A stretch of DNA of 64,000 nt from Physcia stellaris (lineage: Eukaryota; Ascomycota; Lecanoromycetes; Caliciales; Physciaceae): NCBI GenBank assembly GCA_018902385.1, contig JABSSW010000050.1, positions 248,001 to 312,000 on the forward strand, written 5' to 3'. Each line of letters opens with the position of its first letter. Position 1 is the stretch's first letter. A program made the position numbers and the translations under genes. The notes beneath the pieces were generated by a model. That model searched no databases, was not told the origin of the DNA, and saw only the letters and a program-made list of their open reading frames with translations. Positions 9,508 through 19,429 of this stretch are shown here, piece by piece.

Positions 9508-11289
9508 CTACATAGCTAGACCGCTCTTCCACCATTTTTCATCACTATGCCAATAGACCCAGGATCCACCCCACCGCCACCATCCTTCTCCGGCCAATCC
9601 TCTTATCGGACTGATGGGAAACGGTTCATAAAGCCATATCCCAGAACGTGCGAAATCATCAGCAACCCCAGGCGCTGTAAGCCAAAACCAGGCGAAGACA
9701 AAAGCAAAATTCGCAGCTTCCCGAATTCTGTCCGGAATCCGATCGCGAATGCCGTTCTCCTTCATCCATTTTGCAGCTACCCGCTGCGCCAGTAGCCCAA
9801 AGGGTTGAATAGCGAAAAATAAGTACGCATGTGACGGATTGGTGTCGCCAAGGCTTGTGTAGCTGGCAGCAGCATGCAGCATGCCACTGGCCAAAAACGC
9901 TACTACGACGCGTAGGATCCCGCCTTTGACAGTCCTTTGACCCCAGCCTAATGGTTTTGCAACAGCTTCACCGAGCTGCTCAAAAGCGAGCCGGAACATT
10001 TGATGCCACCAGCCGCCCCAGAAGCCCGCGAGACCTTTTCTCCAGATCTCCTGAGGCGAACCGAATAAGGGTGGATAAAGCCACGGCCATCCGTGCTCTC
10101 CGAGCAAGCGCTCACCAGCAAAGCAAGCGAAGACGAGCGGTGAAAGAATGAAAATTATGTTTAGAGAAGCGTATATGCTTGCTAAGCTCAGAAGCAAACG
10201 GGAAGTCCGCTCGAAAGGAAAAGGTGAAGGACCCGGATTTGGAAGGCCCCAGTAATAAGTGTCTTTGAGAATGACGAACTTGAGGGTATCAAGCGCAATC
10301 AAAGTGAGCAAGAAATTGATGAGATTGTAGCGGAGGAGAGCGGAACGGCTGGGGTAGGGGTTTGAACGAGATCCTGTACCCGAAGCGGTGACTCTAGGAT
10401 ATTGTCGACGCGTTGGCTCGGCGAATGCCGAAAGAGATGAAGTGTTGGGATACGGAAGACCTGAAATCTGATGAGACCACCGTACGCCGCGGAAGTTGGT
10501 CACTAAGTCCGTCACCCAGACTATACGGTGCCAAAGTGTTGGCGGAAGCCCTTGCCAGACAAATCTTGATTCCACATTTTCATCTTCGCTATGCCCACTG
10601 TCTTGCCTCGAACGGTCTTTCGTCTTTCTCCTTCGTAGTCCGTCCCGTGGCTCTCCCTCTTTCCCACACTCGTTGTTGTCGTTCTCATTCTCGCCCTTAC
10701 TCATACTTTGGCCATCCGCCCCACCATCCGCACATCCTTTCACCTCGACTTCGCGACTCTTATCCTCGCCTAAACCGCCCATGCGCCTCTCTTCGCGACT
10801 CCCCTTTTCCTGTCCCTCTCCATCTCCCCCCGCCGCACCCTTCTCAACCCTCATCCCCTTCCCCCGCGCCCCAACCCCGCACACAAGCGTCCACGCCCAG
10901 AGCACACTCCAGGCCTCAATCAGCCCAATCCCATACCCGACGGTCACCATCCTGGACCTACACTCCAGGACGGTCCAGGTGCAGAACCAAGTTATCGCTC
11001 CGAGGACCGCCCATTTTCCGACATCCCCACCCTTTGCGAGCCATGGATGTTTACGGAGGGTGGAGGCAGAGAAGATGGTGCTGAGCGGTGGGAGCAAGAG
11101 GTAAAGGATCAGGATGTGCGGGCCTAGAGCGCGGTAGGGGTAGACGAAGGGTTGGTAGTGGATTGGGGGTGTGGGGGACGAGGAGGAGGATGGGGAGACG
11201 AGCTGGGCGTAGAGGGCGTGATGGGCGTGTAGGACGGTGGCGGGGGAGGCGGGATGGGTGGGAAGGAATTTTGAGAGGGACGGTGACAT
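9508..11289 (-). CDS. Wax-synthase-like membrane-bound O-acyltransferase
   Basis: Intronless, 593 residues. Several hydrophobic membrane segments: around 55-75 (HILILYLLLPPLS), 90-110, 115-138, 320-342, 362-392, 455-475 and 485-500. The signature of the fungal wax-synthase/MBOAT_2 family is clear: FWGGWWHQMFR with His429, and later ASGMLHAAASY with His472, the probable catalytic histidine. The N-terminal part is linked to the catalytic part by a hydrophilic, low-complexity segment (about 145-240) rich in Gly, Glu and Arg. Family members transfer acyl groups to alcohols or terpenoid hydroxyls in the endoplasmic reticulum, and several sit in secondary-metabolite clusters, but no such partner is visible next to this copy. 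The start at 11289 gives the normal family N-terminus. Function beyond acyl transfer is not known. Confidence 0.82.
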   Translation of the reverse strand: MSPSLSKFLPTHPASPATVLHAHHALYAQLVSPSSSSSPTPPIHYQPFVYPYRALGPHILILYLLLPPLSTIFSASTLRKHPWLAKGGDVGKWAVLGAITWFCTWTVLECRSRMVTVGYGIGLIEAWSVLWAWTLVCGVGARGKGMRVEKGAAGGDGEGQEKGSREERRMGGLGEDKSREVEVKGCADGGADGQSMSKGENENDNNECGKEGEPRDGLRRRKTKDRSRQDSGHSEDENVESRFVWQGLPPTLWHRIVWVTDLVTNFRGVRWSHQISGLPYPNTSSLSAFAEPTRRQYPRVTASGTGSRSNPYPSRSALLRYNLINFLLTLIALDTLKFVILKDTYYWGLPNPGPSPFPFERTSRLLLSLASIYASLNIIFILSPLVFACFAGERLLGEHGWPWLYPPLFGSPQEIWRKGLAGFWGGWWHQMFRLAFEQLGEAVAKPLGWGQRTVKGGILRVVVAFLASGMLHAAASYTSLGDTNPSHAYLFFAIQPFGLLAQRVAAKWMKENGIRDRIPDRIREAANFAFVFAWFWLTAPGVADDFARSGIWLYEPFPISPIRGLAGEGWWRWGGSWVYWHSDEKWWKSGLAM

Positions 11290-12612
11290 GGTAATTTTAG
11301 AGCGATGGTGGAACTGGGATGGTTGGAGCTTTGCCCCGAGAAGAAATCGGAGGCGGCGAAGATATTCTTGTGGGCATCATTTTCAGCCCTAAGAGCTTAC
11401 TAAGTAGTTCAAGCTAGAGACCAACACCTTAGGGTTAGCAAGACGATTGGAACGTCCGAGTTATTTTCTCTCTGTGTCTTCATGAGTAGCACATAAAAGT
11501 GTAATTCTACCGTCCTAGATCTCTACCACTACTGTGTCGTTAAACCTCAGCCCGGCCATAGCGTCTTTCCAGGCCTATTCAAGACCCATCAACGCCATGA
11601 TTGGCATCGCATCGCTGAATACCTCGAGATAACACGATTGCGTCAAATTCCGTTGTCAAAAACGATCGAACATATGCTAAAGTATGCCTAGCACTCCTGT
11701 TTGATTTATGTTCTCGTTTCGGGTATCACTTCTTGCCAACTTGCAAAGAGGATTCGCCAGCCATCCGCCTTTCCAGCAATGGCATCAGGCTCCTTTCAGA
11801 GAACTATCCCCTCTATCAGCCCGTCTCAAGCAGCATTTGTTTCCGATTTGCAAAAGGAGCTGTAAGCAGTTGGATCGTCTTCGCTGCAGCGTGTACTCAC
11901 GAATGACCTTCCGCTTGCTTTTGGATCCAGTCCCTGCTGCCCAAGCTACGCGTCACTGTGCCACATGCATAGGTATCTCGAATTGCGTACCAATAAGCAT
12001 CTACATGGGCTTTTTCAATGCGGATGCGCCTTTAAGATGGTTCTCAATGGCAGTCCGTGCACCATAGCCAATGTAGGCGGTATCCAGCGACAAAACCTCG
12101 ATCAGTCGATGAAGGAGAGCTGCCGAGTGTACACGTACCTCAATATCTACCTCCAGAGTATAGTATATCCTTGCGGTTTGAGTCACCAAATATTTTCTCC
12201 CATTGCTTGTTGCAAGAAGCAGTACGTACATTTTCGATTGTCGTCGCCAACGAAAGAGATAAGTCTCTCGATCAACCAATGTTTCCATTTTCTTAGCCGT
12301 CGGAGAGATTACGTTCTACTCGGAAACCACTCGTTCACAGCAGAGGACCCATGTGATAGTAGATGTCTGGAGCATTCGTTAATCGTAATCTCATCTATCT
12401 TGTACTCTAATACATGCATGCATCATAGATAAGCCCAGTGAGAAGGCCTCGTCACCCATCATTAGACATTACCGATCATACACCTCCGCCATGTCGCTCA
12501 TGCCAAAAATTCCAAGCAAGCATCGCACCATCGTAAGAGACAGAAAGTAAGTCCGGGATAACTTTTGAGCCGACTAATCTTTTTCTTCATCTTCGTAGCA
12601 GCCCTGGGCCTA
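11290..12612. other. Intergenic with one exon-like fragment
   Basis: At 11779-11861 the plus strand reads MASGSFQRTIPSISPSQAAF and on to QKEL, followed by a good donor (GTAAGC), which looks like a first coding exon. An acceptor at 11930 would keep the frame open, but the continuation is not convincing and overlaps equally good minus-strand frames. I could not assemble a gene. Confidence 0.25.
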
Positions 12613-13152
12613 TCAGTTGCATCTAGAGAACGGGCGTTTCTTGTTACAATATTGATACCCAGTGTCTTGCTTGTTTCCATGTGGTGGCTTCACTGGCTTG
12701 CTGCTCGACCTTCCAGATGCTCCTAAACGAGGAGCCCGCTTTGTACCATCACTGATCTGCCCAGTATCCTCACTGTGTCCACGTGATGGCTGGGTGCTTG
12801 ATCCTTTAGATCGTCTTATATCATATCTTTCCACATATCCAGTAATATCTTCCATGAAATTAGCTACCCTTTCGTTTATATAACCGTTGAAGTTCCTTCC
12901 GTGTGCTATGTCGTCTTTCAATTGATCAACGCTCCACAAAAGGCCTTTAATATACTCCATACTATTCTTATAGCGTCCAATGTCGTCCTTGAGTATATTA
13001 ATCTCGTCTTTAATTCTGCCGTGTCTTATTCTTTCTTCCTGTGTTGTTACTGCCACCTTCTCTGCTTCCTCAAACCTATCTAAGTTCGCGCGTGCGCTCT
13101 CTAGGGCGCCTTGTCTGTGACCCTTAATCTCATTTAGCTTGATCTGGCCCAA
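12613..13152 (-). CDS. Small coiled-coil protein (copy 1 of a local pair)
   Basis: 179 residues, not matched to a known family. The N-terminal 110 residues are charged and heptad-like (LESARANLDRFEEAEKVAV, RIKDEINILKDDIGRYKNS), predicting a coiled coil. The rest is a basic, Ser/Gly/Pro-rich, probably disordered tail (RAPRLGASGRSSSKPVKPPH) ending in KKRPFSRCN. The same architecture, size and strand are seen in the gene at 14428-14982, and both share a promoter block (13712-13764 and 15186-15238), so I infer a diverged tandem pair. Between this start codon and its promoter block lie about 560 bp with a three-copy direct repeat, so its leader is unusually long or contains an unseen intron. Function unknown; no signal peptide or membrane segment. 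Confidence 0.55.
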   Translation of the reverse strand: MGQIKLNEIKGHRQGALESARANLDRFEEAEKVAVTTQEERIRHGRIKDEINILKDDIGRYKNSMEYIKGLLWSVDQLKDDIAHGRNFNGYINERVANFMEDITGYVERYDIRRSKGSSTQPSRGHSEDTGQISDGTKRAPRLGASGRSSSKPVKPPHGNKQDTGYQYCNKKRPFSRCN

Positions 13153-13273
13153 TCAAGACGTTCCTCGTCCATGATTGATTGGAAAGTGAAAGGAAGAGGC
13201 AGGGAGCAGGAGTGTCGATATACTCAGGATGGTGATGAAGTGGCTGGTTCAGAGAGCGTATAGATGCGCCATG

Positions 13274-13690
13274 CAAAGTTTAATGACCGCCGTTGTGGAT
13301 TGCCGAGGACTAAATGTTTATTGCCGAGGAACCTTTGGCTTCTCGCCGCAATTCTTTTGAGGGTGGTTTTGCTTTAGGTACTCCGGTGGTGTGTCACGCG
13401 GAAGTCAAAGTGTGATGGCCGTCGTTGTTGATTTCCGAGGACCAAAAGTTTTGGTGTCTGGAATCTTCCGCTTTCTCGGCGCAAAAATTTCCTTTGGGGA
13501 TGGTTTTGGTTTAGGTATGTTTTCTGGTGGTGTGGTGGTATGGTATGCGTAGATCAAAGTCTAATGACCGTCGTTGTTGATTGTGGGAGAGAAAATTATC
13601 TATGGTACGTAGTCCTTTGCTTTCTTCCTGCAAACTTATTTCCTGGGTGGTTGTTTTGGTTTAGATGGTAAATGGTGTTCTTTTTGATTA
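13274..13690. repeat. Three-copy direct repeat upstream of the coiled-coil gene
   Basis: Copies start near 13274, 13406 and 13555 (spacing 132 and 149 bp). Each begins with a version of CAAAGT-TAATGACCG-CGTTGT-GATT, followed by CCGAGGACNAAA (weakest in copy 3), a TTTGCTTTCT-like tract, a TTTGGGTGGTTTTGGTTTAG-like stretch and GGTGGTGTG. Copies are diverged (roughly 70-80 percent alike by eye). They lie between the minus-strand promoter block at 13712 and the ATG at 13152. Confidence 0.65.
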
Positions 13691-13711
13691 TTAAAAGAGA
13701 AGAAGAGAACG

Positions 13712-13764
13712 AGGACAGACTGATGTATTTATGGGCGTCGTCTCCGAGGCTTAGACAGTCGTGA
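13712..13764 (-). promoter_or_regulatory. Paired promoter block, copy 1
   Basis: The plus strand here contains GAGGACAGACTGATG, a TATTTATGGG TATA-like core, GCGTCGTCTC and GAGGCTTAGAC. It is nearly the same as 15186-15238, which lies about 205 bp upstream of the second coiled-coil gene. On the minus strand the core reads CCCATAAATACA. Conservation between two otherwise unlike flanks suggests it is a functional core promoter. Confidence 0.5.
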
Positions 13765-14427
13765 ACGGCAAAAGCCTATGAATATTGTTTGATATGTGAA
13801 ACTTCACCCTCCCACCAATCTCTACGTGTCGCTTTCACGTTGTATCAGAACACAAGAGCTTGCCGATTATCATTGGAAACTACCTTCATCAGACATTGAC
13901 CTTCGTACTACAGCCTATGCAGGACAGGGTTTGACCACAGTTGTGCAACATCATAAGAGAATCCATTGTCTGATTCAATGGGTGGTGGTTTTCCTCAAGA
14001 GTACCGTATGAGACAGTTTGACATTTACTATCACCAAGATGGACTTACCTACTACAGTCTACGCCGAACAAGCTTGGACTACGGCAGTGCCATGTCAAGA
14101 CGTATGACATCAAGCTCCTTCAGAGAACTATCCTCTACCTGAGACAAATGATCCCCACGCTCATCCGAAATCTCTGTGCAGAAGCCGCTCACCCATTCAC
14201 ATGACAAAATAAGGTGATAGTTGAGGTTTGGAACAATTGTCAAGCGTGATTTTGACTAGCTCCGTACTCGAATACATACATATGCCATGAATAGACTAAC
14301 TTGTGAGGCCACATCATCATTAGACATTACAATCAGACATCTCTGCCTCGTCTGCCATTCTCAGATCCGAGCTTGTACCACACCATCATACACGACAGAA
14401 AACCGCTTCAGCATGTCATTGGCACTG
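13765..14427. other. Intergenic between the two coiled-coil genes
   Basis: No gene seen. One short plus-strand frame (13796-14011) without protein character. The end of the upstream paralogue and its terminator should lie in the right half. Confidence 0.5.
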
Positions 14428-14982
14428 TCAAATCCTTTCCTTCTTAGCATGGGCCGTCGAAACGCGCGCCTTCCTAGTGTTATGCCCAGTACGCTCCCTG
14501 TTTCTAAGTGGTGCCTGCTCGCTCGACCTTGCTTGTTCCTTTGGATCATAGGCCAGTTGTGGACTAGCATTTCGAGACCCATGTCCAGCACTGTCCCGGT
14601 CTCCACCTGGTGGCCTTCCTCTTGATCTTGGTGGATAGTCTGGAGTATAGCCTTGTTGTGCCTCAGCACTTTCGGCGGCAATCCTTGCCACCTTCTCTTC
14701 TTCGATGAGGATAGTGAGTTTTGCAATCTTTTCATCGAGAATCTTGATATCACATTCTTTTTCCTCAATTTCGTCTTCGTCGAATTCGACCCTATTCATA
14801 AGTCTGCCATACTCGACGAGTAACTCTATGTGCCCTATGTCTTTCTCGATCTTCTGCATCCTCTTCTTCCCCTTCTTTACTCTTTCTAAATGATCTTGGT
14901 ATTCCCTCCGAATAGAGTTTCTCGAGATCTGCTCTCTGGACCTTGCGCTGTAGAGTTCAGCTGCAGAGAGTTTTTGCGCCAT
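14428..14982 (-). CDS. Small coiled-coil protein (copy 2 of a local pair)
   Basis: 184 residues, family not recognised. Residues 1-110 are highly charged with strong coiled-coil character (DHLERVKKGKKRMQKIEKDI, EFDEDEIEEKECDIKILDEK, KLTILIEEEKVARIAAES), followed by a Pro/Arg/Ser/Gly-rich tail (YPPRSRGRPPGGDRDS). It matches the gene at 12613-13152 in layout, length and orientation and in its upstream block at 15186-15238, though residue identity is low. No signal peptide or membrane segment. The ATG at 14982 opens the coiled coil directly. Possibly a lineage-specific gene pair next to the repeat block. Confidence 0.6.
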   Translation of the reverse strand: MAQKLSAAELYSARSREQISRNSIRREYQDHLERVKKGKKRMQKIEKDIGHIELLVEYGRLMNRVEFDEDEIEEKECDIKILDEKIAKLTILIEEEKVARIAAESAEAQQGYTPDYPPRSRGRPPGGDRDSAGHGSRNASPQLAYDPKEQARSSEQAPLRNRERTGHNTRKARVSTAHAKKERI

Positions 14983-15185
14983 GAGTGATCAGGGAGGCAA
15001 GAGGTAGATGCTAGGAGTCGCAATGATATTGGGATCCAAAGACTGTCTTTGTAGTTGGAGCTTGACGATATAGGTTCGTGGAGCTTGAAGTCTGATAGCG
15101 TTCGATAATATTTGTGTGTGCTAGGTGGATGTTTGGAAATTTCGAATTCTTCTGGAGAGAGAAGGGGAAGAAGAATAGGGGATCA

Positions 15186-15238
15186 AGGACAGGCTAAGGT
15201 ATATATAGGCGTTGTCTCGGAGGCTTAGACATGTGTGA
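15186..15238 (-). promoter_or_regulatory. Paired promoter block, copy 2, with TATA box
   Basis: Contains AGGACAGGCTAAGG, a perfect TATATATA core at 15199-15207 and GTTGTCTCGGAGGCTTAGAC, matching the block at 13712-13764. The core is about 215 nt upstream of the ATG at 14982. Confidence 0.55.
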
Positions 15239-16373
15239 CTAGCGAAATTGCGTGAACTTGTTACAGAGCGGACAAACATTCACATTCTGCTTCTATCCAT
15301 TATGGCTTCTTGATACAAGATTGATAGTAGAATTCGTTAGATGTTGAATTATGTCTACAACGTAGGGCTGGCAGGCTTTGTCTACAGCAATCCACATCGA
15401 GAAAATCTACTGCCTGATTCACAGGGTCACAGTCGTGCTTGATCACAGTAGACTGGAAGTTTGACGGGAATTCCCCCTAGAGCTGATCCCAGAGTGATGC
15501 GGCCCTAAAACTAAGCCTCAGTTAGTGAATGATAAAGTAAATAGCGGAAACAGGTCACAAAACCTAGATACCTTCATTCTCGGCTTCATAACCTTCACTT
15601 AGTCGTCCAGCTCTTTGACTTGCATCACTTCATTACTCTTCCGGTGTACAGGTTACTGTTCACCGCTCCGATATCATATTCGACTCCCGAGATCTTCTCA
15701 CTTGCGTGGGCTTGTTCTACTCACACATCACGTGAAAGGCCTGTCCATACCTGGATACAGCGATAGTCGACCTGCTGGACAGGGGAGCTGATGCAGTGAA
15801 GTGGTATGCATGCTCAACCGTCAAGGCAAATGCTCGAATTTTCTGCTAATCACATTGCAGGCGTCAGTTTATTGTTGTTTTTTCTATTCTTTTCTTCATT
15901 CTTGAGAATTGATTGATTTTCGCTCATCAATTGTTGAAGGGTCGTTTCAGGTACATATCAGATTCATAGCCCTGTGGGCAAGGGAAGTCTGGCCATGCTA
16001 CTGCCAGCAGAGCCCGTGTGGATGTATTTGCTTACATAGGCGGTGCTCGCTTGCCGGGTCAGCCACCAGAGTCTCTACACAGAAGCCTTCAATGGCATCA
16101 GCTGACCGGCGGCCATCATTTGATGGCTGTAGCTTACTTTAGTCACCTGTGATCAAGTGATAGCAAGGCTTCTGAAAGTAGCTCATTCGGAAAGCTGCTT
16201 CTGAATTGATCCTGATCCGCCGAAGGATCTCAAGAAAGGTTTTCCACTGAGGAGATCAGACGGCTCGGTTTCCCCGGTCTGTTGGGAGGTGCGGGACAGT
16301 AGATACTGTTTGGACTTCAAAGATTCTTCTTGCCACAACCGGTGGGAAATGAGCCTCTTTTGGTCATATGTAT
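15239..16373. other. Intergenic up to the retroelement block
   Basis: No gene supported. It holds the promoter-like duplicate at 15790-16064 (listed separately). Composition is ordinary up to the exact start of the Copia LTR at 16374. Confidence 0.55.
15790..16064. repeat. Diverged copy of the promoter of the secreted-protein gene (copy 1)
   Basis: About 275 bp that align by eye with 50912-51198. Shared landmarks in order: GCTGATGCAG, ATGCTCANCCG, TCTGCTNNCTAG/AATCAC, ATTGTT followed by a T/C-rich stretch ending TTCTTCATT, GTACANATCA then CATAGCCC, ATGCTACTG then CAGCAGAGCCC, GATGCTCGCT-like and GGGTCA. The other copy is the immediate upstream region of the minus-strand gene 50219-50893; no matching coding copy is found here. 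Confidence 0.6.
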
Positions 16374-16517
16374 TGTAGAACTAGATGACCAATCAGGGAC
16401 CGCCAAAAGCTTAGTAACTAGTGCGCACTTCAATGACATTAAATGCTAGAAATCATGTAAATTAGCATTTCATAAAACAACATGCAATCAATGATTTATT
16501 TATTCAAAAATTTTACA
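16374..16517 (+). repeat. Left LTR of Copia element A
   Basis: 144 bp, pairs with 40549-40692. The left copy keeps more CC, CT, AG and GG than the right copy, so it was mutated less. Confidence 0.85.
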
Positions 16518-18896
16518 ATTATGAATTCGAATCACGTTTAATTGTTGCATTCAATACGTGATTTATTAAATTATCAATATTTTCAACATTCGATTGTTTC
16601 GACAAATTAACACGAAAAATCAAAACATCGCGAAAACATTTTTGTGTTTACATTTTTTTACAATCAATAACAATCAAAAATTTTTTTTATTTATTCGTTC
16701 GTTCAACACGATGACGAATACGAAACGAAAACTCAAATTGAATTTTTTCAAAAATTGAAACGCGTGATTATCAATCGTACGAATTAAAATCATCGAATAT
16801 TCGATTTGAAATTTCATCGATTCATTCAAAGATATTAAATCAATAATAAAAATTAAATTTTGACCACAACAAAATGCGAATTTCAACGAAAAACATGTTC
16901 GATACAAAATAACGACATCGAAATACAAAAAAAAAATTCAAAATTGAAAAAAACAAAAAAATTTCATGACAAAAATAATCGATCACATTTACGATATAAC
17001 AACGATTACAAATTTCAATTTTATTCAAATCGTTGAAATTCATTCATGAATCGTTTTTCGCGTTTTCAAAACACGTTTTGCATTCATCGATTCGATTAAA
17101 AATTTGAAATTGAAACAAAAATACAATCGTTTGATCAAAAATTCATTCAATCGTCAAAACATCGATATTTGAATAAACGATTATTTGAAAATATTGATTT
17201 TCGTTAAACAAACGAAAATTGTTGAAATCATCGATAACAAACGAACGTATCGTGATTTTTTACACGCAATCGACAAAATCGCATTTATTTTCGTTAAAAT
17301 ACAATTATTTCAATTAAATATCGTAACGAATCACGAAATACAATTTTTCATTTTTATCGAAATTTTTCGACATCACATGCGCATAAAAAAAATTCGAAAA
17401 AAAAAACGATATTCAATTCAACATTCGCAATTGACGAATGCGAACACACAAATCATCGAAATTTTTTTGACATTTCGTCATTTCGAAATCAAAATCAATT
17501 TCGAAATTTTTGCATTTGCGAAAAAAATCATTTTTACGACGATTGTTTTTATTTCAACGAAAACATACGTTCAAATGATTTCAAATTGAAATCAAAAATC
17601 GTGATTAAAATAAAAAAAAACGAAAAAAAAATTCAAAAAAAATTCAAATAAAACAAAACATCAAACGAATTAACGAAAAACGTCAAAAAAAAAACGATAA
17701 TAACAAAAACAAAAAAATCGAAATAAAATTTTTCGTTATCATTCACGTCAATGTCATAAAATCATTTACAAACGATTCGTTTTCGTTAAATTATTTTTTT
17801 CGTTCGTCATGAATTATGAATTACGATTTCGACATTCACGTAATCAACAACACGATAAAACAACGTTTTCAAAAAAAACGAAATTGCACAAACGAATCGA
17901 AAATTATGTTCGACATGAAATTATTTTTTATTTTGACATATGATCGAATGCGTATCAACGTCGATACGTTCACAAAAAAAAATCAATGAAATTTTTAAAC
18001 GTCAATTATGTATCAAATTTCATGATAAATATCGTCGCGAAAAACATTTTCGCAAACAAAAAATTGCATTTTGATACAATTCATGAACATTTGCACAAAA
18101 ACGATGCATCGATCGTTTTCGTATCACGAATAAAAACACATTACGTTTTCGAAAATAATAAATTTGAAAAAATGAACGTTTTCGCAATCATCGTGCGATA
18201 AAAATTTATTTTGAAATAACATCAATTTTTCGTTTATGCAAATAATGACGTCATACAACATTTACAAAAAACAATTGAAAAAATAAAATTTATCAACAAA
18301 AATAAAATGTCATTAATTAACAAATGCGAAAAATATGTTTTTTTCAAAACACATCGAATTGTATTCAAATTCTTTGTAAAATCAAAAATTTCGAACAAAT
18401 CGTTTTATCGTATTACATACGATTTCATCGATATGACAACGATTTTGAACAAACATAAATAAATATCATACGTGACATGTTTCGAAACAGATTTTCACAT
18501 GATATATACGCACAAAAACAAAAAACAAATTACGAAAATGTTTATTCGAATCATTCACATCATCGAAATTAAATACAAAAACAAAATCGTATTTGTACGT
18601 TTTGACGACGAACGCGCGTTAAATACTGTTTAAAATGATTATTGTGCATTCAAAAACATTACACATAAATCGTCGATCGTTGATATTTCAACACAAAACG
18701 ATCACAACGAACGATTAAATGATATATTGTTGATCAAATCACGAACAATGAAATTCGAAACAAATTTATTTGTTTATTTATGATCGTGAATCAATGAAAT
18801 CGTTGATTACATAATGAATCGTACATTTTTCAAAAACATGAATAAAAAATATCGTTCGAAATGATTATCGACAAGAAATCGAATTTTGTTCATATT

Positions 18897-19105
18897 TATA
18901 AAAAAAATTATGAATAATTATCATTTTATTGTTTTAAATTTCGTTATTTTTGTAAATTATATGCAGATGAAAACACAAAAAGTGTGCGAATGTCAAGACA
19001 TTAATTTCAACAAAAACGCATTAATTTTTTTTTTCGTCAAATTATATCAATTGAATTCTGATTGCAACATTTGTACAACATATTTGCGAAAATTGTATTT
19101 TAACA
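18897..19105. repeat. Left LTR of element B
   Basis: About 209 bp, clearly alike to 28764-28970 over its whole length (shared blocks such as ATTATCATTTTATTG and GCGAATGTCAAGA). Confidence 0.65.
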
Positions 19106-19195
19106 TTTTTTCACAACAATCGTTTGTGTTATTTGTTTTGTATTTTAATCAATTCAATCTGATTTAAAATTTTCGTGCAAATTTTTTCAACGACG

Positions 19196-19429
19196 TGTTA
19201 CGAGCATGTTTGACAGATAAATTTGACAAAAATTTGATAAATAAATAGTTGATATGATATGATCGAACAACGAATTATGTTTTAATTTTACGTCGAAATT
19301 AACGTGATTTGAAATTTGACGTCGCACACTGTTTGCAATTTCAACATTTTGTATTTATTTGTTTTTGCAAATTTATTGTTTTCGTTTAGTTAATCAATCA
19401 ATACAGTCATACAAGCACGACTCATGATA
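19196..19429 (+). repeat. Left LTR of Gypsy C
   Basis: 234 bp, pairs with 25651-25884; preceded by CGACG. Confidence 0.85.

Noticed and set aside
10413-11104. Long plus-strand open frames (223 and 202 codons)
   Set aside because: Shadows of the GC-rich linker of the wax-synthase-like gene on the minus strand; composition is the mirror of Gly/Glu/Arg-rich coding.
11430-11442. CTTAGGGTTAGC, telomere-like and alike to the island end
   Set aside because: Only about one and a half units, no inverted partner or TA-bounded element around it.
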